This document shows, piece by piece, positions 24,526-31,712 of a stretch of DNA of 32,520 bases (position 1 is its first letter; each line of letters opens with the position of its first letter). A program made the position numbers and the translations under genes. Source of the stretch: Candidatus Poribacteria bacterium (GTDB lineage: Bacteria; Poribacteria; WGA-4E; WGA-3G). The stretch is taken from positions 1 to 32,520 of the forward strand of contig VXOP01000287.1 in the NCBI GenBank assembly GCA_009839975.1, given 5' to 3'. Below the pieces are notes generated by a model. That model saw only the letters and a program-made list of their open reading frames with translations, had not been told where the DNA came from and searched no databases.

Positions 24526-25848
24526 TTAAAATGCTACTTCTTCTTCAATTCTAATCAGTTTCGCACCACCTTTAACAACTTCTAATTTGAGTATCTTTTC
24601 AAGTGCATCTTTCATGTTTTTTTCACGTGCATGATGCGTTAATAGCATCAGTGAGACAGTCTCGGTATCGTGTGGTTCTTTTTGAACGACTGAGGCGATA
24701 CTAATATCATAGTTCCCCAATATACTACAGATACTTGCCAGTACTCCCGGTTTATCAATCACAACGAAACGTAGATAGTAACGCGTCTCAATGTCATCAA
24801 TAGGACAGACTGCAATTTCCGAATGTGCGTTGTCAAGCCAGGCGTGGGATATGTGTGAACTGATACCCAATTGTATAGATTTCGCAGCGTCAATAATATC
24901 CGCAACGACCGCGCTGGCAGTAGGCATTTCACCTGCTCCCTGTCCATAAAAGAGCGTTGGACCGACAGCCGAACCGATGACACAAACAGCGTTATAGGCA
25001 CCATTAACATTTGCCAATAAACTTCTATCTGGTAGAAGTGTCGGATGCACCCGTGCTTCTACGCGATTGTCATCAGTCAACTTTGCAATAGCCAGTAATT
25101 TGATCACATAACCGAGTTCACGCGAGTATTGAATCTCTTGTTGTGAAATGTCGGTGATACCTTCAACGTGGAATTGGTCAACCGGAATATTCACACCATA
25201 GGCGAGTGCTATGAGGAGTGAAAGTTTTTGTGCTGCATCAATACCTTCAACATCAAGGGTTGGATCGGCTTCAGCGTAGCCTTTCTCCTGAGCATCCGCA
25301 AGCACATTCGCAAAATCAACATCACTTTCATGCATTTCTGTTAGCATGTAGTTACAGGTACCGTTAACGATGCCATATATGGATTGAATTTGATTGGCAG
25401 TGAAACTCTCCTGGAGCGTTTTAATGATAGGAATTCCACCTGCAGTGCTTGCCTCAAAATTGAGACTGACCTGATGTTTCTGTGCTAATTGAAATAATTC
25501 CCCTCCATATTCAGCCAAAAGAGCTTTGTTTGCGGTCACGACGTGCTTTCCATTTCGGATAGCACGTTTAATAAGCGACTGTGCATCGGCAATACCGCCG
25601 ATAAGTTCAACGACAATATCAATCTCTGGATTGTCAACAACATCCGCTGGATCAGTTGTTAAGAAGTCGTCAGGTAGTTTAATTCCATGACGTGACGCGG
25701 GGAGTGTTCTTTTGACTACCTTTTTTAGAGATAGTTGGACACCGCTATTTTTTGATATGAGAGCGTTCTGATTAACAAGTATTTTGGAAACACCTGTCCC
25801 GACTGTCCCCCATCCTAAAATACCTATATTGATTGACGATTTATCCAC
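24526..25848 (-). CDS. hom: Homoserine dehydrogenase with C-terminal ACT domain
   Basis: 440 residues from GTG 25848. The frame stays open to 25971, but that stretch begins inside the tRNA-Pro gene and shows no family similarity; the conserved NIGILGWGTVGTGV starts five residues after the GTG. Reduces aspartate semialdehyde to homoserine, the branch point to threonine, methionine and isoleucine. NAD(P) fold at the N-terminus, catalytic core around STAGGIPIIKTLQES, GTCNYMLTEM, EKGYAEADPTLDVEGIDAAQK. The ACT domain (LRFVVIDKPGVLASICSILG) probably gives threonine feedback. It lies 82 bases after the tRNA on the same strand, probably one transcript. Confidence 0.93.
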   Translation of the reverse strand: MDKSSINIGILGWGTVGTGVSKILVNQNALISKNSGVQLSLKKVVKRTLPASRHGIKLPDDFLTTDPADVVDNPEIDIVVELIGGIADAQSLIKRAIRNGKHVVTANKALLAEYGGELFQLAQKHQVSLNFEASTAGGIPIIKTLQESFTANQIQSIYGIVNGTCNYMLTEMHESDVDFANVLADAQEKGYAEADPTLDVEGIDAAQKLSLLIALAYGVNIPVDQFHVEGITDISQQEIQYSRELGYVIKLLAIAKLTDDNRVEARVHPTLLPDRSLLANVNGAYNAVCVIGSAVGPTLFYGQGAGEMPTASAVVADIIDAAKSIQLGISSHISHAWLDNAHSEIAVCPIDDIETRYYLRFVVIDKPGVLASICSILGNYDISIASVVQKEPHDTETVSLMLLTHHAREKNMKDALEKILKLEVVKGGAKLIRIEEEVAF

Positions 25849-25929
25849 GACTGTAATTGCCTCTTCTGTGATGTTTTTAACAAAGAAAATCGGGCATCGG
25901 CGTGTAAATCCGCATGAACACCCGAAGAA

Positions 25930-26003
25930 TCGGGGCGACTGGATTCGAACCAGCGACCTCTTGAACCCCATTCAAGCGCGCTTCCGGGCTGCGCCACGCC
26001 CCG
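25930..26003 (-). tRNA. tRNA-Pro, anticodon GGG
   Basis: On the minus strand the acceptor stem is CGGGGCG (26003-25997) with CGCCCCG (25937-25931), discriminator A at 25930, and no encoded CCA. The anticodon arm is CTTGA-ATGGGGT-TCAAG, with GGG in the loop. The T arm carries GGTTCGAATCC. A C1-G72 first pair is usual for bacterial tRNA-Pro. Length 74 with a short variable loop. Confidence 0.95.
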
Positions 26004-26027
26004 CTATTAAGTTTGAGTTACCCTATA

Positions 26028-26056
26028 ATAGTATCATAAAATGACAGAAAAGTCAA
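26028..26056 (-). promoter_or_regulatory. Sigma-70-type promoter for tRNA-Pro and hom
   Basis: On the minus strand, TTGACT (26056-26051), a 17-base spacer and TACTAT (26033-26028) place transcription start near 26021, about 18 bases before the tRNA. Close to consensus in sequence and spacing. Confidence 0.6.
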
Positions 26057-26221
26057 ACGAAATTGTATTTTGGGTATTCTGAATAACTTCTTTTGAAATG
26101 TAATTCTTCAAAAAGAGTTTTTAGCACAACTCGTTAAATACCACCTCTAAAATCTCCGTATCTCTGTTATTCTACTATACGTTTCATATATTAGGTGATT
26201 TCTATAATGAAGGTGAACTCT

Positions 26222-26344
26222 ATGACAATACAGATAGCAATAATCGCTTGTGGTGGTGTGGTAATTGCTTTTCTTAGTGCTTATCTCACAATATATAATA
26301 CAGAAGTGTATCAAAAACCGATCAATGGACGCTGGGGGATATAA
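26222..26344 (+). CDS. Small single-pass membrane protein coupled to the MFS gene
   Basis: 40 codons from ATG 26222, with AAGGTG (26210-26215) six bases upstream; an in-frame ATG at 26207 gives 45. Residues about 3-24 (IQIAIIACGGVVIAFLSAYL) form one hydrophobic helix, followed by a polar tail ending NGRWGI. Its TAA (26342-26344) is immediately followed by the TTG start of the transporter, so translation should be coupled. Length and layout suggest a small transporter-associated membrane peptide. I recognise no family. Confidence 0.5.
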   Translation: MTIQIAIIACGGVVIAFLSAYLTIYNTEVYQKPINGRWGI

Positions 26345-27640
26345 TTGTCTAAAAAGGAGCATACCTCTACAATAATACCTGACAAGGATGTATCTGCAAA
26401 AAGAGAGAAACTGGTCGGTTACTTTGAACTTCTTCAACATAATTCCAATTTTAGGTGGTTATGGTCAGGACAAGTTGTTAGTCTATTAGGGGATTGGTTT
26501 AACATAATCGCTTCAGCGATCCTAATCCGTAAACTTACCGACTCTGGTCTCGCTTTAGGTGTACTGTTTACGATTCGCATGCTTGCACCTTTTCTGATCT
26601 CTCCGTTAGCCGGAATTTGTGCGGATCGATTCAACAGAAAGTACCTACTAATCATCACGGATATTATAAGAGGTATACTCATAATCGGTTATCTTTTTGT
26701 CCAAGATGAAAACGACATCTGGCTTCTGTATCTCCTTACGGCACTCCTATTTGGTGTCAGTGGATTTTTCAGTCCTGCACGAAGTGCCATTTTACCTGAT
26801 ATCACTTCCCAACGCGAACTGGGAACAGCAAATGCGTTGAGTGCAACAAGCTGGTCAGTTATGCTTGCTCTGGGGGCTGCTATAGGTGGATTCACGGCAG
26901 GCTTGTTCGGTGTTTACACGGCTTTCGTAATTGATGGGTTAACCTTCCTCATTTCAGCGGTATTGTTGTGGCAGATTAAACTTCCAAGACGTTCTGAATC
27001 TCAAGTAGAACTACCTACTCGTGCGAAGTTCGTTACATTTCACTATATGCTTCAACATCCCGATATTTTCTTCCTCACGCTCCATAAAGCAGCCATTGCC
27101 CTTCTCCTGTCTTCTGGATTTCAGGTTGTGCTGGTTGAAATTGCAAAGACACACTTCGTTGTTGGGAAGGATGGCGCAATAAGTTTAGGACTGATGTTTT
27201 GTATGGGTGGTGTAGGTAGTGGAATAGGCCCGATCGTTGCAAGATATTGGACAGGTGATAGAGATAGACCGTTGCGGCAAAGTATCAGTCTGGGTTACCT
27301 GATTGGTTCAATTGGATTAGCAATCACTGCACCACTGGTAAGTCTGACGACTGTGGTGTTTGGTGGGTTTGTTCGTAGTATCGGTGGTGGCATCGCGTGG
27401 GTGTTCTCAACGCAACTCCTTCTTCAGCGCGCGCCGAATGAGATCCGAGGCAGGATATTTGGAACAGAATTTGCCCTCTTTACGTTAATGGGTGGAATTG
27501 CCACTGCCATTGTTGGAGCAATGCTTGATCTATTTGGCGTAATGTATGTTTTGTGGGGGATGACAACATTACCGCTCATTCCAGCAGTATTATGGTGGTT
27601 GTGGCAGGCACGATTTACCAGAAAAGCACAAAAACAGTAG
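26345..27640 (+). CDS. MFS transporter, MFS_3/EntS-like exporter
   Basis: 431 residues from TTG 26345, with GGGGG at 26334-26338 as ribosome site. About 12 hydrophobic segments after a 30-residue cytoplasmic N-terminus. GICADRFNRKYLL between helices 2 and 3 is the MFS motif A form. The family (MFS_3) includes siderophore exporters such as EntS and macrolide exporters; substrate unknown. The N-terminal LLQHNSNFRWLWSGQVVSLLGDWFN is the typical start of this group. Preceded by a tiny coupled membrane ORF. It converges on the AAA/PD-(D/E)XK gene, with a 27-base tandem duplication spanning both gene ends. Confidence 0.88.
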   Translation: MSKKEHTSTIIPDKDVSAKREKLVGYFELLQHNSNFRWLWSGQVVSLLGDWFNIIASAILIRKLTDSGLALGVLFTIRMLAPFLISPLAGICADRFNRKYLLIITDIIRGILIIGYLFVQDENDIWLLYLLTALLFGVSGFFSPARSAILPDITSQRELGTANALSATSWSVMLALGAAIGGFTAGLFGVYTAFVIDGLTFLISAVLLWQIKLPRRSESQVELPTRAKFVTFHYMLQHPDIFFLTLHKAAIALLLSSGFQVVLVEIAKTHFVVGKDGAISLGLMFCMGGVGSGIGPIVARYWTGDRDRPLRQSISLGYLIGSIGLAITAPLVSLTTVVFGGFVRSIGGGIAWVFSTQLLLQRAPNEIRGRIFGTEFALFTLMGGIATAIVGAMLDLFGVMYVLWGMTTLPLIPAVLWWLWQARFTRKAQKQ

Positions 27641-27675
27641 CTCTATTGAAAAGCACAAAAACAGTAGCTCTATTG
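27622..27675. repeat. 27-bp tandem duplication across two convergent gene ends
   Basis: The unit at 27622-27648 (AAAAGCACAAAAACAGTAGC onward) is exactly repeated at 27649-27675. The first copy contains the MFS stop codon (27638-27640), and the second contains the stop of the oppositely oriented AAA gene (27670-27672). Identity of the copies points to a recent slippage event. Confidence 0.9.
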
Positions 27676-29292
27676 ATCAAAAGCAGAGATGGATGAAGGT
27701 TTTCTTTGAACGACAGGGATTAGGTAGGATCGAATGGTTACACCCTCAAGCATTTCCGTTTCAACACGCGATTCTGGATTCGTGCGGTGATTGAAAACAA
27801 CATAGTACCCCTTATCAACTTTTTCAGATTTGAGATACGCTACCAGCTGCTTCTTTCCTGCTTGATGATACCTTTCTCCTTCCCAAATTTTGGTCTCTAC
27901 AATATACTTACGGGAGTTATAGAGAATCATTAAGTCAATCCTGCCTCGACCCGTTTGAACTTCAAGGAACATACTTGCATTTATAGTTCTGATAAAGTGA
28001 TCTAAATATGCATAGAGTAGGTTCTGTCCAACATACTCTTGAGGTGTTTCCGGAACTTGTAATATCCGAAAACCTACGCGAGAAATGAAATCTTTAAAGT
28101 TGTTGAGTAGACTCTCAAGTTCAATTCCACCCGAAGGTGTAACATAGTCAATGAAATCTACCTCGGTATCTTCAGCAAAATAGTCATTCTCTAAACCGTT
28201 TATTGCTGGTTTAAATGCTTGTAAAATGCGATGTTGATATATCGGATTGACAATCTGACACATTCTGTCAGGACCTCTCTTGATGACACCATACATGGTG
28301 AGTTCATTTATTATGTCATCATCAAGATTATATGGAACGCCTCTTTCATAAGAAGCAATTTTCATCAGGAATCTTCCAAAACGACGGTCTCTACGAATAT
28401 TTGTCAGAAGGTGTTCAATATTGGTATTTCTTTCCTCAAGCAGTTGTGTATGTGCTTCTGCAAAGTGCGACATTTCAATTGTATCGGTTTTAGGAATGTT
28501 TAATTCATTTGTCATTATCTGTGCTGCGCGGTTAACAAGGAAAGGTTGTCCTGCTGTCTGTTTATGTAATGAGATGATAACTTCTTGGTCAAAAGGTTGC
28601 CCGACTTCATCTGTGTATTGCGAAAGCAGTTCCTGTACCTGTTCCAATGTGAAGTTTGGTAGGTTGAATTCATCTTGAATGTTAAACGGGGAGATTGAAC
28701 GATCATAGTTGAGCTGCGTGATGCTCTTGACACCAACAATACCGACACTATGGATACATCTTGGTTCATCAGATAGGTAGACACGACGTAGTGTATGTAG
28801 GAAATCGCTCAAGACGGTTTGAGGTATACCATCAAATTCGTCAATTATAATAACGATCTTTGGTCTGATTCCTCGCTGGATTGAAAGAAAGTCTGTGAGG
28901 GCTCCAAAAAATTCACTCATTGAAATATGATCAACGATTGATTGATCTTCAAGGAATTGTACTGTTTCCTCACATGAACCTTCTGCCCGACTTTGAATAA
29001 CTTTCTCAATCTCCTTACATGTATCTCTGTAGAAAGCGTTATAAAAGTCCGAAGATGGTAGATTATTATACGGCTCAAAATTCAGTTGAATTGGAAAAAA
29101 GGATTCATCCTGATTCGTGAGTTCTTCGGTAGTAAACCGAAAAAAGGTAGTCTTTCCTGTTTGGCGCGGCGCAAACAGAACGATGTATCTACCCTCTTTG
29201 ATACGGTTAATGAAATCTCTGATTTCTTCTGTGCGCTTTACAATATAGTGTCTATCGGGGTATACACGACCTCTTGTTCCAAAACTTCTCAT
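27670..29292 (-). CDS. AAA-like ATPase with C-terminal PD-(D/E)XK nuclease domain
   Basis: 540 residues; AGGTGG precedes the ATG. Walker A APRQTGKTT is at 41-49 and Walker B IVIIIDEFD near 145-153, in an AAA-like (AAA_35 type) ATPase domain followed by a winged-helix-like region. The C-terminal third carries a PD-(D/E)XK core: GRIDLMILY, then IVETKIWEGE with the E-x-K pair, and KGYYVVFNHR. These multi-copy bacterial genes have no settled function; defence, mobile-element or housekeeping ATPase-nuclease roles have been proposed for relatives. A second, internally deleted copy lies at 18266-18489. It is a lone gene, converging on the MFS gene. Confidence 0.85.
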   Translation of the reverse strand: MRSFGTRGRVYPDRHYIVKRTEEIRDFINRIKEGRYIVLFAPRQTGKTTFFRFTTEELTNQDESFFPIQLNFEPYNNLPSSDFYNAFYRDTCKEIEKVIQSRAEGSCEETVQFLEDQSIVDHISMSEFFGALTDFLSIQRGIRPKIVIIIDEFDGIPQTVLSDFLHTLRRVYLSDEPRCIHSVGIVGVKSITQLNYDRSISPFNIQDEFNLPNFTLEQVQELLSQYTDEVGQPFDQEVIISLHKQTAGQPFLVNRAAQIMTNELNIPKTDTIEMSHFAEAHTQLLEERNTNIEHLLTNIRRDRRFGRFLMKIASYERGVPYNLDDDIINELTMYGVIKRGPDRMCQIVNPIYQHRILQAFKPAINGLENDYFAEDTEVDFIDYVTPSGGIELESLLNNFKDFISRVGFRILQVPETPQEYVGQNLLYAYLDHFIRTINASMFLEVQTGRGRIDLMILYNSRKYIVETKIWEGERYHQAGKKQLVAYLKSEKVDKGYYVVFNHRTNPESRVETEMLEGVTIRSYLIPVVQRKPSSISAFDQ

Positions 29293-29375
29293 TTTTCCAC
29301 CTGAATTGCTATCATATTTTATAGTAGAATATGGAATTATTTATACAGTCTATATCTTATACAATCTATAGTTCA

Positions 29376-29400
29376 GTGCGATAAGGATATCGCACCTACC
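29376..29400. repeat. Solo GTGCGATAAGGATATCGCAC hairpin repeat
   Basis: GTGCGAT-AAGGAT-ATCGCAC followed by CTACC. Same core as copies at 6963-6984 and 31361-31467 but without the conserved 60-base left flank. Confidence 0.7.
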
Positions 29401-29456
29401 AAGGCATGAAAATGTATAGTTATTTTCAAAAATCACAATAGTAATGTATACAGTTT

Positions 29457-30191
29457 CTACTCATCCTCATCTTCAGAATACGTATGTCCACTGAAGATTG
29501 CCCGAACCTGTTTTGCTGTTTTTGGTCCTGACAACAATTGTCCAATCCGATTACCTTCTTGTGCTATCAATGCTTCAACATTTGTCAAAACCGCATTTAG
29601 TTGATCTTCGGGAAATTTACATGCTCCGTTTTCATCCATGTGTATGATCTCACCCGGGGCAACATCCATTCCCGCAATAGAAACGGGTGCATTCACCGCA
29701 TGCACTGCCATAGCACCGTGCCCAGGACTGATGCCGCTTAATAGATTTTGGAATTCCATCGGTCGGATTTCATCTATATCACGTGAAGGTCCGTTTGAAA
29801 TCAAACCTAAACAACCTACAGATTTCATCGCAGCTGTCATGTTACCACCTGCTAATCCTACCTTATTGGCTATTTCTGGTGGAAACTTCTGTTGTAGTGC
29901 AAGAATCGTTGGTTTTTTTGAGGCGTCTAACGCATCAACAACATCCATGAATGAGAGTTCAGAAAAATTAGGATCTGGTAAGCCGTAAACACAGGTCACA
30001 GCATATCCTGCCATCGCCCCTAATTCAGGAAACATGCAGTTTATTGTCGTGTCCGTATACCAATTTTCTGTCCAAGGGTTGTATAATCCAAGACATAGTG
30101 GATTACCCGGATAGGTTGCTACAACATTTGTGATTGATGGTGTATCATATTTCCGCAATTCTGCCAACATTTCATATTCAGTTAACGCCAT
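29457..30191 (-). CDS. RraA-like aldolase/decarboxylase family protein
   Basis: 244 residues with AGAGGAA before the ATG. RraA/HMG-aldolase fold: LAGGNMTAAMKSVG in place of the usual substrate-binding glycine loop, then GLISNGPSRDIDEI carrying the Arg-Asp pair that binds metal and substrate, and GEIIHMDENGACKFP. The family covers 4-hydroxy-4-methyl-2-oxoglutarate and 4-carboxy-4-hydroxy-2-oxoadipate aldolases with oxaloacetate decarboxylase activity, besides RNase E inhibitors. Pairing with an aldolase 39 bases upstream favours the catabolic role. The C-terminus is acidic (SEDEDE). Confidence 0.85.
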   Translation of the reverse strand: MALTEYEMLAELRKYDTPSITNVVATYPGNPLCLGLYNPWTENWYTDTTINCMFPELGAMAGYAVTCVYGLPDPNFSELSFMDVVDALDASKKPTILALQQKFPPEIANKVGLAGGNMTAAMKSVGCLGLISNGPSRDIDEIRPMEFQNLLSGISPGHGAMAVHAVNAPVSIAGMDVAPGEIIHMDENGACKFPEDQLNAVLTNVEALIAQEGNRIGQLLSGPKTAKQVRAIFSGHTYSEDEDE

Positions 30192-30230
30192 AGTATTCCT
30201 CTATTTATTGATTGATATTAGAAAGTTCAA

Positions 30231-31109
30231 TTAGACCGGCATAGTTCTACCAGCATAAGCACGTCCGATACGTGCAGTTTCTTCACCTGAGCCACAAATC
30301 CTGACACCTGCATCAATACTTGACTCAATTGTTTCTGGAGATGCACTTTCCAAAAACTTAAGACCTGCTGATTGACATGCAGCAAATACACGGTCCCTTG
30401 CATCCTGAATTTCTTTTGGTCTTGGATTGGGTTGATGTTTATAGCCGAATGACATGCTCATATCCCCTGGTCCCCATTCGGCAAATGCTATTCCTGGTAC
30501 CTGTGCGGAAATTTCAACATTTGCTAATGCACGCTTATTCTCAAACTTTAGACCGAGTAGCAATTCTCCATTGGGATTTAGCGGCCAAGGGTCAGCAGTA
30601 TCAAGATATTGGTCGACCGAAACGCCCCATATTGGTGCAGCAGAACCTTGTCCAGCAGAACCGCGTCTACCAACATCCAAGTGGGACCCAACACCGATAG
30701 TCTGGAAAGGGTATCGGCACGTTTCAACAAATGCTCTGACAGCTTCAGGAGATTCCGCGTGGCAAAGCAGAAGACCGTGCACACCGCGTGCAAGGAGTTG
30801 TCGCATCTGCCAGCCATTAGCACGGATAACATCCGCACTCACACCATCTACGGGTAACTCCACGATCACTGCAGGAGTCTTGTGGCCACTATTAGCTGGC
30901 CCCCCATCAACAAGTCCTTTCATAAATTGATCTAAACCGGACAGATCAAAACAACCGTGCTCCATACCGATATTGATATAGTCTGCCCATGTTTTTGTCA
31001 TGGCGCGTCCTGCTTCATAGTTAAGGTCAGCACCTGTGTGGCTTCCTGTGTAAAACACCGGTTGGTCTTCATCCAATAATTCAATGACTTTATTAACCCG
31101 TTTGGGCAT
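30231..31109 (-). CDS. HpcH/HpaI-family aldolase
   Basis: 292 residues with a strong GGAAGGAG before the ATG. Class II (metal-dependent) aldolase of the HpcH/HpaI or 2-keto-3-deoxy-sugar-acid type, cleaving to pyruvate and an aldehyde. TIM-barrel elements include VIVELPVDGVSADVIR, ARGVHGLLLCHAESPEAVRAFV, LLGLKFENKRALANVEI and EWGPGDMSMSFGY, which hold the expected Glu and Asp metal ligands. The N-terminal substrate His/Arg region is less typical (TGSHTGADLNYE), so the substrate may be unusual. Upstream of the RraA-like gene, probably one operon. Confidence 0.85.
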   Translation of the reverse strand: MPKRVNKVIELLDEDQPVFYTGSHTGADLNYEAGRAMTKTWADYINIGMEHGCFDLSGLDQFMKGLVDGGPANSGHKTPAVIVELPVDGVSADVIRANGWQMRQLLARGVHGLLLCHAESPEAVRAFVETCRYPFQTIGVGSHLDVGRRGSAGQGSAAPIWGVSVDQYLDTADPWPLNPNGELLLGLKFENKRALANVEISAQVPGIAFAEWGPGDMSMSFGYKHQPNPRPKEIQDARDRVFAACQSAGLKFLESASPETIESSIDAGVRICGSGEETARIGRAYAGRTMPV

Positions 31110-31360
31110 TGTAAGACTCCTTCCCCTGCTAATATATAAGGACGATGTGGTCTAAGATTTGTAATCGTAGTTGCGAAACAGTATGTGATATGACATAATG
31201 TTCCTGCAATTTTGATATAATTGTTTATCTTATAGCAAGTTAGTCAATGTGTCAATAGAAATTGAATAAACTGATAAACAGAGAGTGTGTAAATATTTTG
31301 TTAGTAGAGACTGCACTCGGATGAAGATTAAGTAAATAATCAGGTAATATTGATTACACT
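31110..31360. other. Gene-free region upstream of the HpcH/HpaI gene
   Basis: AT-rich, without an ORF, RNA gene or clear terminator that I can see. It should contain the promoter of the HpcH-RraA operon. From 31311 it becomes the left flank of the dispersed repeat described separately. Confidence 0.6.
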
Positions 31361-31467
31361 AGGCCGGTAGGTGCGATTTCCTAATCGCACCGAATCCTAC
31401 GCGGAAACCTTCAATGAAGCGGGTTCGGAAAAATCCGGTGCGATAAGGAAATCGCACCTACCGGCCT
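31311..31467. repeat. Dispersed repeat copy B: paired GCGAT hairpins in inverted orientation
   Basis: The left flank 31311-31360 matches 6901-6950. An arm at 31361-31397 (AGGCCGGTAGGTGCGATTTC onward) then pairs with 31433-31467, its reverse complement with a few mismatches. Each arm contains its own GGTGCGAT/ATCGCACC hairpin. The 35-base centre is non-coding. This is the most complete unit of the family in the window and looks like a MITE. Confidence 0.75.
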
Positions 31468-31599
31468 GGGAACATCGTTGAATTGATGAATTTTAACCAA
31501 AACTTTACACACCCTAAACTAAAAACCCACTTGACAGCAAGATAGCAAGCCCACTGCTTTAGCTGTGGGTCTAAAAACGCTAACTAAGGGAAAAAAAGG

Positions 31600-31629
31600 T
31601 TGATTTTTGGGTTAAAATGTGGTTATAAT
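31600..31629 (+). promoter_or_regulatory. Sigma-70-type promoter of tnpB
   Basis: TTGATT (31600-31605), an 18-base spacer, then a perfect TATAAT (31624-31629). Transcription would start near 31636, just where a structured leader begins. Confidence 0.65.
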
Positions 31630-31636
31630 ATTTAGA

Positions 31637-31690
31637 CTACTTCAGCGTTGGTGTTGTGAACATCAACGCACCTCTCGCAAAGGGAAGTAG
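31637..31690 (+). promoter_or_regulatory. Structured 5' leader upstream of tnpB
   Basis: Outer stem CTACTTC (31637-31643) with GAAGTAG (31684-31690). Nested hairpin GCGTTGGTGTT (31645-31655), loop GTG, AACATCAACGC (31659-31669), with one G-T pair. A 14-base single strand (ACCTCTCGCAAAGG) follows the inner hairpin. The structure ends 22 bases before the tnpB ATG. Possible roles are mRNA stability, translational control or a recognised RNA; function unknown. Confidence 0.55.
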
Positions 31691-31712
31691 AAACTATTCA
31701 GGAAATAGTATC

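Noticed and set aside
25849-25971. N-terminal extension of homoserine dehydrogenase
   Set aside because: It is translated partly from the tRNA-Pro gene, so it is a frame artefact.
25784-26044. Plus-strand ORF across the tRNA-Pro region
   Set aside because: Antisense to the hom start and the tRNA; it contains the well-known spurious peptide produced by reading a tRNA backwards.
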